A stretch of DNA of 41,138 nucleotides from an uncultured Alphaproteobacteria bacterium (GTDB lineage Bacteria; Pseudomonadota; Alphaproteobacteria; RF32; CAG-239): assembly GCA_949297665.1 (NCBI GenBank), contig CASFTO010000043.1, forward strand, positions 1-41,138, read 5' to 3'. The notes below the pieces were generated by a model. That model made no database searches, was not told the origin of the DNA, and saw nothing but the letters and a program-made list of their open reading frames with translations. Each line of letters opens with the position of its first letter. Positions within the stretch are counted from its first letter, which is position 1. Below, one piece after another: positions 1 through 8,367 of the stretch. The translations under genes were made by a program, and so were the position numbers.

Positions 1-18
1 AGATTTTTATTTTAGGCT

Positions 19-55
19 GAAAAATAACGGCAAACCGGGAAAGCTTGCCGTTATT
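19..55 (-). terminator. Intrinsic terminator, minus strand
   Basis: A perfect 11-bp inverted repeat (AATAACGGCAA at 23-33, TTGCCGTTATT at 45-55) is followed, on the minus strand, by a T-run. It lies about 100 nt past the stop of the gene ending at 153 and probably ends that transcript. Confidence 0.7.
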
Positions 56-152
56 GCTGTCGTTCATAAAATGATTACGATATTAAATGCTCGCTTGCGC
101 GATTTTTATGCTTGACTTTCAATATCGTTGCTTTTTTATTTTGTGTTACAAG

Positions 153-923
153 TTACATTGTCGCATACCGCGCAAAATAGGTTTCGACCTCTTTACGATT
201 ACCGCGTTCCATCAATTCATCTTCTGCTTCAAGACCTTTGCTTGATTCTTGAATATAGTCCATGATGGCATTGTGATTACCGCTCTTGATAAGCAAACGC
301 TGCGCTTCTAAACATAGTGCTTTGTACTTAAAGATATAATCTCTGACGCATTGCTCACACTTGTCTATCAGACTATCGCGTCCATAGCCTATATTCAAAT
401 AGTTCATCAGCTCCTTCTGCCCTTCCAGTGATAATTCATACTTGTTCAGATAGTTTTCAACCTCTTCAATGTAAGACAGATTATTCAAATTTCTGCATGT
501 CGACAAATTGTGCTCAAGTAAGTAAACTTCGGCTTTTGGGGATAGCTTTCTTTGAATTTTTGCCTTTTTATCAATCTGCAACTTTTCAAGTTCTAAGCAC
601 AAAAGACAATTTTCTATCATCCACCCTTTAATTCCACATGCTGCATATGAGTGGTTATAAATATACAGCTGTACTTCGCTACTTAGTGGTGTTTTCATTC
701 CGAAAGCTTCTAACATCGCCTTGATTTCGGTTTTATTCCCTCGCTTGATAATCGCCATTTGCTCTTCTGAGCTCATGTTCATTTCACCTGACTTCTGCTG
801 TTCAATCGCTTGCATAACAGAGTGGTGCTTTTTTCTTTCTTCTTCTGCAGCTTCGCGCAATCGACTGATTTCTGCAACACTGATTTTTTCTTCCATAATT
901 TTACAATTTAATAAGTTCGACAT
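153..923 (-). CDS. Hypothetical protein with helical repeats
   Basis: 256-residue protein that I do not recognise as a named family. From about residue 120 onward the sequence repeats a loose unit of roughly 30 residues, with consensus like 'L-S-x-E-x-Q-x-x-L-(8-10)-G-N-(3)-I/V-x-x-Y-(3)-Y'. Examples are 'LSLEGQKELMNY', 'LCLEAQRLLIKSGN' and 'LEAEDELMERGNRKEVETY'. That pattern suggests an alpha-helical solenoid for protein binding. There is no signal peptide and no membrane segment, and the N-terminal 60 residues are charged and helical. The middle holds several Cys residues (around 'CGIKGWMIENCLLC'). The start is uncertain, since neither Met1 nor Met10 (896) has a convincing ribosome-binding site. 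It is transcribed alone, ahead of a clear terminator. Confidence 0.6.
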   Translation of the reverse strand: MSNLLNCKIMEEKISVAEISRLREAAEEERKKHHSVMQAIEQQKSGEMNMSSEEQMAIIKRGNKTEIKAMLEAFGMKTPLSSEVQLYIYNHSYAACGIKGWMIENCLLCLELEKLQIDKKAKIQRKLSPKAEVYLLEHNLSTCRNLNNLSYIEEVENYLNKYELSLEGQKELMNYLNIGYGRDSLIDKCEQCVRDYIFKYKALCLEAQRLLIKSGNHNAIMDYIQESSKGLEAEDELMERGNRKEVETYFARYATM

Positions 924-989
924 ATCTATATTTTATCATTGCTTGATTTATTCCAGATTCTTTTGCTTGTCAATCTCTTTTATTAATTC

Positions 990-1014
990 AAAAAAAGGAG
1001 AGCTTGCGCTCCCC
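990..1014 (-). terminator. Terminator of the YwqK-repeat gene
   Basis: On the minus strand, GGGGAGC, a GCAA tetraloop and GCTCTCC form a 7-bp stem (one G-T pair), followed by seven Ts. It begins 7 nt after the stop codon at 1021. Confidence 0.85.
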
Positions 1015-1020
1015 CTCTTG

Positions 1021-4000
1021 CTATTTGTATACATCGTAAAGTTTTTTTAAGACCTCCGGTACTTCTACCTTTAGTTCCGCTAAAATATACGCTGCCGTAT
1101 CCATATTCAATCTTGCGATTGACTTAATACTGTATTTATCTTGATTTTCTATCCAACGCGGATTGTTATAATCTACCCAATAACGCTCGCGATATGACGG
1201 AATTGTTTGTACGCTCGGTTTTTGGATATGCAATTTTCCGCTTGGCGCAAGGTACGCAAATTTCGCTAAATTTCCCTCTTTATCATACGATTTAACGGAG
1301 ATTTCGCCATTGTTATAGAATATTATTTCAGTTTTTACTTTACCATTGTCATAATATTCCAAAATCGTGTTGCTCTTATTGTCCGACTTAAATTCTGAGG
1401 TTACGCCGCCTTTTTTGCCATATACTTTCAAACTGTCTTTCAACATATCCGCGCTGTTTTTTGCCAAATTTTGCGGCATTTCGGCTTTATTGAGCTTTAA
1501 TGACTTTATATTGCCTTGCTCATTATATTCTTTCTCAATCACGCCTATTCCGTGTTGTTCGGTTTCTTTAACTATTTTCCCGTCCTTGGCGTATTCTTTG
1601 GTTATAAATACTAACGCTCCCGTTTGTTCCGTTTCTGCTTTTACACCGCCCTCCGGATAGTATTCTTTATCTGTAAATAATAATGTCTCCGGTTTGCGCT
1701 GTATCTCATATCGTGGTTTGCCATTATCATAAAAATCCTCTCGGGATACAAACGACATAACGGCATTATCCGTATAATCTTTATATGTCTTGCGACGTAT
1801 CTCGCCTGAACCATAGTACTTTTCAATTAAAATTCCTTCTTTTTCATACATCGTATCGGTTATTAATAAACCCGTCTTGGAATATTCTTTAATTTCTTCC
1901 GTACGTCCGGCCGTAGTTTTTATCGTCTTGCGCAAATTTCCGTTCGGATAGTAAAGTTTTTGAGTTTCCGTTACCTCTTTTTCAGGCTTTATTTCATGCT
2001 TGCTTATATGCTCTTTTGAGACAACATCTGCCAAATCTTCAATATCCGGTTTGGATACGGGACCGATATTTTTGGCGGCTAACTCCGCTTCTTTTTTCTC
2101 TTCCGCCGTTGGAATAATCGCATTCTTTACTTTTATATCCTCAAGCGATATCGGTTCTAAATCTTCCACCAGCGGCGCGGCTTCCTCCGGTAGTATCGGA
2201 GATATTTCCGAAACTTGCTCCTCGGCCTTTACGGAAATGGTTTCTTTTTCCGCTTTTATTGCTTTATCCGGTTCATTTGCTTTGGAAGTCTTTGGGGCAA
2301 TTATCGGTATCGCTTTGGCTACCGGCTTATCCGCGCTGACTTTCTGCGTACTTATCGATTGTGCTTTTTCCGCTTCTTTTACCTTATCCTCTACTTCGGC
2401 GCTTACCTTTTCTTCTGTTTGCCGTGCTTGGCTTATTTCTGTTTTTTCCGCCGTTTCCGATTGGGCTTTATCAATTGTTGAGCCTTGAGCTGTTTCTACT
2501 TCTGGCGCAGTTTGTTGGGTGGCTTTTATTTCCATTGGTTGCGCTTGCTCCGCTGCGGATGGTATCGTTTCTTTTATTTCTCTATTCTCTTTTACGGATT
2601 GATTTTCTTCGGCGGCAACTTGCTTTTTACTGCTTAGTTTGCTTTCCGCCGTTACTGCCGGATTTTCTTTCTCGACCTTTTCCGGTTTACTTATATCCTT
2701 CTCCGGCACGTCTTCAGCTTTCTCATATCCGCATATATGACCGCCTTTTATCAACTTGTTGTCTTTATAGACCAGATATTCACCCAATGCCAAATTATAC
2801 TCAATATAGTTAAACGGATTGGTCGCGTTCACTTCTCTGACATAATCCATCTTATCTTCATAGAATCTGATGAATATATCTTTATTCTTACTGGGGGCGG
2901 AAATAAATGCGTCTTTCTTTTCTCCTTGGTTATAATTGGCACTAAACGCCAATTTACCATCCTTTTCATAGCGAACATATACTGATTTATCTGCTTCATC
3001 CGCTATGGTTATCATTTCTTTTACCGCACCATTCGGATGATAGCTTCTTGAACTCTCTGCTTGTTTGTCATGATTATATGGTATCTCCGCAATCAGCTCT
3101 CCGCGTTCATTAAACTTTTGTGCTATGCCTTGTCTTTGTTTTTGATAGTACGGAATATTGTAGATGCGATTGCCTTTTTCATCATACACCGTTTCTGTTG
3201 CATATTCTCCGCGATTGTATCCGGTCGGAAATACGGCTCTTAACCGATTTAATTTATCATAACATGCATAGTTGCTGTTCTCGGGCTTAAACGAGGTAAA
3301 GTCTATACAATCTTGCGGTATATCAATTTGAAAGGATTTTTTTATCGTATTAATGTTTGCATCAATTTCTAATTGCAAATCATTACGCTTATTGGTAAAA
3401 TCTAAACAGCCTTTGTCCGCTTGCGCTAATTCCCCTATTTTGGATGGATTTATTATTCGCTGTTTGGTTTGAACTTCCATACCTTCTATTTTTCCGCCCC
3501 TAAATTTAATCTCCCGTGCTTGCGGTCCATATATCTTGGCTGTTCCTTCTTTTAAACCATTTTTATACGGAAATTCAGCCGCAACGCCTCCGGTCGGAAA
3601 ATAACATGTTAAAGTACCGGAAACTTGACCATTATTGTATCTTTTTCTAAAGGCTATCTCTTTGCTCGGAAAATAACCATTCGCCATACCATCCTTCACA
3701 CCTTGCGTATAATTAATTTCAGCCGTTAAATTACCCGAAGCATCAAATTTCTGTTCCACCCCGTTTTTTAATCCGCCTACATAGGGGGTTATTTTTCGTA
3801 TCATTCCGGTTTCATCGTAGCTGATTTTTGACGTCACATTCCCGCGGATATCGGCTATCTCATATACAAAATTTTCGCGATAGGGCAATCCGCATTTATT
3901 ATATGATATATCTCCTTCATCTTCGTATAATTCAACTAATTCTTCCAAACTCAACTTGACTACTTTATCTTTGCAATTTTCTTCATTTAAATCAGGTGCG

Positions 4001-4722
4001 AAATTCAGTATGTTGACGTTTTCAACTTCCTTTATACTCTGTCCTTGTCGATTAAAAAATATGTTCTTACCTTTTTTTCCGACCGGAAATGATGCCGCAA
4101 TATGACCGTCCGGATAATATGTTATAATATTCCCTTCACGAATCGTTTGTACTAATTCTGGCGTGTTTTTATCTTCTTTCTTGGGCAAAACCCATGGTAT
4201 TTCTTGGCGAAGCATGCCGTTATTATCATAACGCTTTTCGGTGCCTATTTTATTATTTTCATTCAGATATGTCACTTGTGCCGCAAGTTTTCCGTTTGTA
4301 TAATACTCCTCGGCGTAAAACCCTTTACTATCTCCCATTGCGGTTATTTGGCGTGAAATTTGACCATTCGGATGATAATAATTGAGAACTTTTTTTACTA
4401 CTTCTCCGTCTTTAACCGTTTTTTCTGCTATGACTTTCCCTTCCGGGGAAAGCAATTTTTCTATATATCCGTCTTCTATTTCCTCTTTTATAATTTTAGG
4501 ATTGTTTGAAGCTGAACCGTCTTCTTTTGATTGTGATGCAACCAGCGATGTTACTGTTTTAGCTTTTAATTCTTGTTCTTCCTGTTTCGCAGATGCTTTT
4601 TCTTCATCTAACCGATAGATGCCAACAGTGGATGAATCTTGTTGTATATTGACTGAACTTGCATACACCAATGCTGGCAAAGATACAGTTATTAATAAGG
4701 CTAAATTAAGTGATTTTTTCAT
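1021..4722 (-). CDS. Large secreted YwqK/MORN-like repeat protein
   Basis: 1233-residue protein starting at the Met of MKKSLNLALL (4722), which gives a textbook signal peptide ending near 'LVYA'. The longer ORF start adds 19 residues that break this signal. Residues about 90-640 hold many copies of a 20-25 residue beta-type unit, 'Y/F-x-x-x-G-x-(hydrophobic)-x-x-E', as in 'YYHPNGQISRQI' and 'FFNRQGQSIKEV', typical of the toxin-antitoxin YwqK/MORN-2 family (COG2849). Residues about 670-915 are Glu/Lys/Ala-rich and look disordered. A second repeat block fills about 917-1150 ('YYPNGNLRKTI', 'YYDNGKVKTEI'). The family name reflects a Bacillus antitoxin, but nothing here shows a toxin partner. A periplasmic or surface scaffold is at least as likely. 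It is followed directly by its own terminator. Confidence 0.8.
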   Translation of the reverse strand: MKKSLNLALLITVSLPALVYASSVNIQQDSSTVGIYRLDEEKASAKQEEQELKAKTVTSLVASQSKEDGSASNNPKIIKEEIEDGYIEKLLSPEGKVIAEKTVKDGEVVKKVLNYYHPNGQISRQITAMGDSKGFYAEEYYTNGKLAAQVTYLNENNKIGTEKRYDNNGMLRQEIPWVLPKKEDKNTPELVQTIREGNIITYYPDGHIAASFPVGKKGKNIFFNRQGQSIKEVENVNILNFAPDLNEENCKDKVVKLSLEELVELYEDEGDISYNKCGLPYRENFVYEIADIRGNVTSKISYDETGMIRKITPYVGGLKNGVEQKFDASGNLTAEINYTQGVKDGMANGYFPSKEIAFRKRYNNGQVSGTLTCYFPTGGVAAEFPYKNGLKEGTAKIYGPQAREIKFRGGKIEGMEVQTKQRIINPSKIGELAQADKGCLDFTNKRNDLQLEIDANINTIKKSFQIDIPQDCIDFTSFKPENSNYACYDKLNRLRAVFPTGYNRGEYATETVYDEKGNRIYNIPYYQKQRQGIAQKFNERGELIAEIPYNHDKQAESSRSYHPNGAVKEMITIADEADKSVYVRYEKDGKLAFSANYNQGEKKDAFISAPSKNKDIFIRFYEDKMDYVREVNATNPFNYIEYNLALGEYLVYKDNKLIKGGHICGYEKAEDVPEKDISKPEKVEKENPAVTAESKLSSKKQVAAEENQSVKENREIKETIPSAAEQAQPMEIKATQQTAPEVETAQGSTIDKAQSETAEKTEISQARQTEEKVSAEVEDKVKEAEKAQSISTQKVSADKPVAKAIPIIAPKTSKANEPDKAIKAEKETISVKAEEQVSEISPILPEEAAPLVEDLEPISLEDIKVKNAIIPTAEEKKEAELAAKNIGPVSKPDIEDLADVVSKEHISKHEIKPEKEVTETQKLYYPNGNLRKTIKTTAGRTEEIKEYSKTGLLITDTMYEKEGILIEKYYGSGEIRRKTYKDYTDNAVMSFVSREDFYDNGKPRYEIQRKPETLLFTDKEYYPEGGVKAETEQTGALVFITKEYAKDGKIVKETEQHGIGVIEKEYNEQGNIKSLKLNKAEMPQNLAKNSADMLKDSLKVYGKKGGVTSEFKSDNKSNTILEYYDNGKVKTEIIFYNNGEISVKSYDKEGNLAKFAYLAPSGKLHIQKPSVQTIPSYRERYWVDYNNPRWIENQDKYSIKSIARLNMDTAAYILAELKVEVPEVLKKLYDVYK

Positions 4723-4833
4723 AACAGCACCATAATCCCTAAAATTAAATATAAAGTTCTCTGTTGTTATTTTAAACATATATATCTTATTTTTTAAAGC
4801 ATTAATTCTTATTTACACAACTTGTTTGAAATG

Positions 4834-6090
4834 TTATTTTTTGCTGTTGTATTTTTTTATTTCCCTCAATATCAGATTTGTTTTTTGATTTTGGAATTCT
4901 TCCCGACTAATTTCTTTATTCTTCAAACGCGACAGAATCTCTCTGAATTCCTCTATTGTCTGCAAGTGCAGCGACGAAACTTTATCGTATAAATTTCGCA
5001 ACTCGTCTACTATTGCTATAAAATTATCCTCATCTTCCGGAGATATCTCATAACTTCGTCCATGTATGTCCGCAGACATTACTCCTATGAAACGGTCTAA
5101 ATATATTTTTTGCGGAAAATTGTGCAATCCTATCGCTATTTCTATTAATTGCTTTTTGACTTTTGCCAAAGGTTTATGGGATACCATGTGATTTAGCGCG
5201 CAAAAACGGGCAAATTTTACATATGTTGTCGGAAGATGCATTCTTCTTGCTATTATGGTTATGACTTTATCACCTAAAGTATCATGACCTTTATGCGAGG
5301 GCCATTTTTGAGGATTGGTTTCCCCTTTGCCTACGTCATGCATTAACGTTCCAAAATTCACAAACGCATCATCGCTTTGGGCGGCTTGAAGCGATAATAA
5401 TGTATGTTCGCCACTGTTGCCTTCGGGATGATAATCCAACCTTTCCGGCACTTTCCAAAGTTTGTCTATTTCAGGAAAAATTGCTTGTAATGCCCCACAT
5501 TCTCTGGCTGTTACGATAAATCTGGAAAATGACTTACTTTGCAGTGCCTTTTCTATCTCTCGCCATATTCGCTGATTGCTCAAATGTTGTAATTCGCCGT
5601 TTTGCACCATTCGACGACATAATTCCATAGTTTCCGGTGCTACCGAAAAATCTAATTGTGCCGCTAAACGACACATTCGTAATACACGCAACGGATCTTC
5701 GCTAAAATGCTCGGAAATATGACGTAAAATACGCTTGCCGATGTCTTCTATTCCGTTATGAAAATCGATTATTTCATCTTTTTCTTCATCAAAATACAAA
5801 GCGTTACATGTAAAGTCGCGTCGTAATGAATCTTCTTCTAAGGTTATATCGGGCGTAAATTCAAACTTAAAATCTTGATGTTTTGTTCCGGTTTTTATCT
5901 CTTTTCGGGCTAAAGCATATTCCTCACCGGTTTTAGGATGCAAAAAAACAGGAAAGCTCTTACCGACTTTCTTAAATCCCAAGGCTTGCATCTCCGCTTC
6001 CGTTCCGCCCAGAACAACATAGTCTTTGTCTTGATTGGGGCGATTTAATATCTTATCCCGAACAGCCCCGCCTACTTGATAAAAATGCAT
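4834..6090 (-). CDS. cca: CCA tRNA nucleotidyltransferase (multifunctional CCA protein)
   Basis: 418 residues, close to E. coli Cca (412). It adds or repairs the 3'-CCA of tRNAs in the cytoplasm using CTP and ATP. The start was moved to 6090 (MHFYQVGGAVRD) because it follows a strong GGGAGAAAG ribosome-binding site and puts the nucleotidyltransferase motif where the family has it. The longer ORF adds 35 unrelated residues. Visible motifs are GG at 7-8, the metal-binding DKD at 21-23, RRDFT at 90-94, EDPLRVLR at 131-138, and an HD-type phosphohydrolase domain with HDVGKG at 251-256 and 'SHKGHD' after it. The HD domain implies the multifunctional class (2',3'-cyclic phosphodiesterase/phosphatase). 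It is divergent from tRNA-Lys, which already encodes its CCA, so the enzyme would serve in repair or for other tRNAs. Confidence 0.95.
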   Translation of the reverse strand: MHFYQVGGAVRDKILNRPNQDKDYVVLGGTEAEMQALGFKKVGKSFPVFLHPKTGEEYALARKEIKTGTKHQDFKFEFTPDITLEEDSLRRDFTCNALYFDEEKDEIIDFHNGIEDIGKRILRHISEHFSEDPLRVLRMCRLAAQLDFSVAPETMELCRRMVQNGELQHLSNQRIWREIEKALQSKSFSRFIVTARECGALQAIFPEIDKLWKVPERLDYHPEGNSGEHTLLSLQAAQSDDAFVNFGTLMHDVGKGETNPQKWPSHKGHDTLGDKVITIIARRMHLPTTYVKFARFCALNHMVSHKPLAKVKKQLIEIAIGLHNFPQKIYLDRFIGVMSADIHGRSYEISPEDEDNFIAIVDELRNLYDKVSSLHLQTIEEFREILSRLKNKEISREEFQNQKTNLILREIKKYNSKK

Positions 6091-6189
6091 CTTTCTCCCT
6101 TTCTTCGTTTCAAATGTAATTAAATATTCTCTATTTTGCAAGGGCTTTATCTTTCCCTTAAAAAAAATATTAAAAAATGAAAAAAATTG

Positions 6190-6218
6190 TTGCAAAAAAA
6201 AAATCTTTTGAGTATAGT
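6190..6218 (+). promoter_or_regulatory. Promoter of tRNA-Lys
   Basis: TTGCAA (6190-6195), 17-nt spacer, TATAGT (6213-6218), 19 nt before the mature tRNA. The spacer starts with a run of As. Confidence 0.7.
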
Positions 6219-6237
6219 CATTGAAGATTTTGGTTAT

Positions 6238-6314
6238 GGGTGCGTAGCTCAGTTGGCTAGAGCAACTGACTCTTAATCAGTGGGTCCAGGGTTCGAATCC
6301 CTGCGCGCCTACCA
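6238..6314 (+). tRNA. tRNA-Lys(CTT)
   Basis: 77-nt cloverleaf. Acceptor GGGTGCG pairs with CGCGCCT. The anticodon stem ACTGA/TCAGT encloses loop CTCTTAA with anticodon CTT. The T-arm is CAGGG-TTCGAAT-CCCTG, the discriminator is A, and CCA is encoded. The anticodon identifies it as tRNA-Lys. It has its own promoter and terminator. Confidence 0.97.
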
Positions 6315-6318
6315 CTAA

Positions 6319-6348
6319 AAAAGTCCCTCTTTAACTGGGACTTTTTTT
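6319..6348. terminator. Bidirectional terminator between tRNA-Lys and the 6370-8218 operon
   Basis: AAGTCCC and GGGACTT flank a short loop, with T-runs on both strands. It can end tRNA-Lys (+) and the two-gene operon coming from the other side (-). Confidence 0.85.
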
Positions 6349-6369
6349 GTTGTGTTTTTTTTAAGGACG

Positions 6370-7077
6370 CTATCTCTCAATACTCCTTTGTGCTTTATAT
6401 AATGCAACTGTTTGTTTGGACGTCGTCTGTGGAGATATTGATTGCTCTTCTTTATGGACTTCCTTACTCTCTGCTTGCAAACTGCTTTCTTTATTCTCTG
6501 TCTTTTGGGTATCTTGTGAGTAATCTCTGGTCGCGTTTTGTTGTTTCAATTCTTCCAAATTCTTACGCTCTTCCTCCAGATGTTTTCTTCTTTTCTCTAA
6601 CGCTTTCATCTTCCTCTCTATTTCTTTGCGTTTTTCTATATCGCGCTCACGACGGTATTGCTCCTCTAATTGACGCTTTTCTTCCGCCATCTTCTTCTTT
6701 TGCTCTTCCATCCATTTTATACGCTCTTCGAAACGTTTTTGACGGGCTAACGCTTCCGCTTGCATATATGCTGCTTCTTCTGCATCTTCTTTTAATTCCA
6801 TTTCTGTTGCCATTTTTTCTTTTATCGCATTTAATTTTTCGTTCTTTTCTATCTTCTCCGCCACATTTTCCAATATATCCGATACTTTGGCAAAAACTCG
6901 TACAAGCTCATCTTGACTTAAGTTGCTGTATTTCATTACTTTTTCCATAGCATTTTTAGCTATCGGACCGTAATTCTGTTCCAAATATGCCAGGGCTTTT
7001 TCATTTTCTCCGTTCCTTAGCATCATACTTATGGTGTCTGTTACAACGCTGCCTTGTTTTAAATTCTCCGTACTCAT
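6370..7077 (-). CDS. Hypothetical coiled-coil protein
   Basis: 235 residues, no recognised domain. Residues 1-80 form a compact helical region. About 85-195 is an uninterrupted Glu/Lys/Arg-rich heptad-like stretch ('RKEIERKMKALEKRRKHLEEE'), which predicts a long coiled coil. The C-terminal 40 residues are Gln/Ser/Thr-rich and look disordered. No signal peptide or membrane helix is seen. The ribosome-binding site is excellent (GGAAGGAGG, 6 nt before ATG). It is the second gene of an operon, 13 nt after the CHAP-like gene, so the two may work together. Function unknown. Confidence 0.75.
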   Translation of the reverse strand: MSTENLKQGSVVTDTISMMLRNGENEKALAYLEQNYGPIAKNAMEKVMKYSNLSQDELVRVFAKVSDILENVAEKIEKNEKLNAIKEKMATEMELKEDAEEAAYMQAEALARQKRFEERIKWMEEQKKKMAEEKRQLEEQYRRERDIEKRKEIERKMKALEKRRKHLEEERKNLEELKQQNATRDYSQDTQKTENKESSLQAESKEVHKEEQSISPQTTSKQTVALYKAQRSIER

Positions 7078-7090
7078 GGATTCCTCCTTC

Positions 7091-8218
7091 CTATCTCCCT
7101 AAATAGGCCATTTTCTGTTGTTCTTGTTGGGCTACTCTTTGTTCGCGCTCTAATTTGGCTTTGATACACTCTTTGGCTAAATCTTTACTCATTCCTGAGT
7201 CTTTTGCTATACTTATATTTACATTTTTACCATATCGCCCAAAATTTACTCCATTTATTTGCTCAAAATCACAGGCTAAATTATGACGATCATTTATTAT
7301 TCCCGTATGACCGTGGATTATGCCTTGATTGTTTGTCGGTAATGCTCGCCCTCTATACTCATCTACCTTGTTGTCTATGCTGATTGGCGTCCCTGATGCT
7401 AACCTCTCTATAAAATCATTCATTTCCTGATTTTCTTTGCTCTTATCTTCTGTACTTCCTCGGCGACTATATGCTTTATTCGGGATATGTACCGTTGTAA
7501 ATTCTCCGCTGCGCTCGAGGACTATATGCATATTGCATGCTGAATTGCTACCTTCTGCTCCGCGCTCTTTGGGGGGCCAATTCGGATTATTTGCGGCATT
7601 AATTTCTCCCATTCCAGCATTTGCAAACATTGTTTGTACGCCTAACGTACATTTGCCTCGCGTTCCATCATATCTCGCTTTGTTGGCGGCTTGGGCTAAT
7701 TTGCGATTTATCTCTCCTCCGCTTATTTCCATTAACATTTCTGGATTTTTATCTATTACTGCTTGTATATCCGCTTTGGTCACGCCTACTTTGTCCATTA
7801 ATTCTTGAACAGATATACTTCCATCTATCTTCTCTCCACGATTTTGTTGATAGATGCTTTCTGCTTTTTCATTTATATCTTCTTTTTGCCACGGAGCTTT
7901 ATATTGTCTTGACGCGGCTTCTCGCCAATTGGTATATGTCCTTCCTACTTCTCTTTTCTTTTCTGACATACCTTGTTGTTTTTGTTGTGCCTTTATTTCT
8001 TTTATTTTTATTCTATTTTCTAACTTTTGCTGATTATTTTGCATTTTTTGCGTATAGTTATTTACGCTTGCCGGTAATTCTCCCGATAATCCTGATGACA
8101 GGCCTATTGCCATTAACCCATATGTCGCATAATGCTTAACCGTGTTCTTTATCTTTTCCCATGCACGTCTAGCATCTTCTTTCATATTGATTTCTAATTC
8201 CGCACGAGTTATTGACAT
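7091..8218 (-). CDS. Hypothetical protein with a C-terminal CHAP/papain-like signature
   Basis: 375 residues. The N-terminal 100 residues are Gln/Lys-rich and helical, with a weakly hydrophobic patch at 30-50 but no clear signal peptide. Residues 185-310 resemble the Cys/His layout of CHAP or NlpC/P60-like peptidases: 'GKCTLGVQTMFANAG' with Cys190, then a helical region, then 'IIHGHTGIIND' with His304 and an acidic residue soon after. If real, the domain would hydrolyse peptide or amide bonds, classically in peptidoglycan. This is a motif-level judgement and I cannot assign a family. The start has an AGAGAGG ribosome-binding site. It leads an operon with the downstream coiled-coil gene. Without a signal peptide it would need another export route, or act inside the cell. 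Confidence 0.65.
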   Translation of the reverse strand: MSITRAELEINMKEDARRAWEKIKNTVKHYATYGLMAIGLSSGLSGELPASVNNYTQKMQNNQQKLENRIKIKEIKAQQKQQGMSEKKREVGRTYTNWREAASRQYKAPWQKEDINEKAESIYQQNRGEKIDGSISVQELMDKVGVTKADIQAVIDKNPEMLMEISGGEINRKLAQAANKARYDGTRGKCTLGVQTMFANAGMGEINAANNPNWPPKERGAEGSNSACNMHIVLERSGEFTTVHIPNKAYSRRGSTEDKSKENQEMNDFIERLASGTPISIDNKVDEYRGRALPTNNQGIIHGHTGIINDRHNLACDFEQINGVNFGRYGKNVNISIAKDSGMSKDLAKECIKAKLEREQRVAQQEQQKMAYLGR

Positions 8219-8266
8219 AACAGCCTCTCTAAAAATATCTGACTAATTTTATCTAAATCTTCTCTT

Positions 8267-8295
8267 ATTTTATCACATTTTTACACGCTTGTAAA
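8267..8295 (-). promoter_or_regulatory. Promoter of the 8218-6370 operon
   Basis: On the minus strand, TTTACA (8290-8295), 17-nt spacer, TAAAAT (8267-8272) with a TGn extension just upstream of the -10. Confidence 0.65.
8280..8295. promoter_or_regulatory. Operator-like dyad over the -35
   Basis: Perfect palindrome TTTACA-CGCT-TGTAAA whose right half is the -35 element of the operon promoter. The position suits a repressor-binding site, but no cognate regulator is identified. Confidence 0.35.
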
Positions 8296-8310
8296 GTCTT
8301 TTAGATATCA

Positions 8311-8341
8311 AAAACCTCCGCTTGTATCACAAACGGAGGTT
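8311..8341 (-). terminator. clpB terminator
   Basis: AACCTCCG (8313-8320) and CGGAGGTT (8334-8341) form an 8-bp stem, with a T-run on the minus strand, 27 nt after the clpB stop. Confidence 0.85.
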
Positions 8342-8367
8342 CTTCTTTTATGGATACGAAAATTTGA

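Noticed and set aside
2000..2488. Long ORF on the plus strand inside the YwqK-repeat gene
   Set aside because: It lies opposite the disordered, low-complexity part of a clear gene, has a Ser/Ala/Phe-rich composition and no ribosome-binding site. It is a frame shadow.
4834..6195. Upstream start for cca at 6195
   Set aside because: It adds 35 residues with no family match and reads into the tRNA promoter region. The Met at 6090 has the ribosome-binding site.
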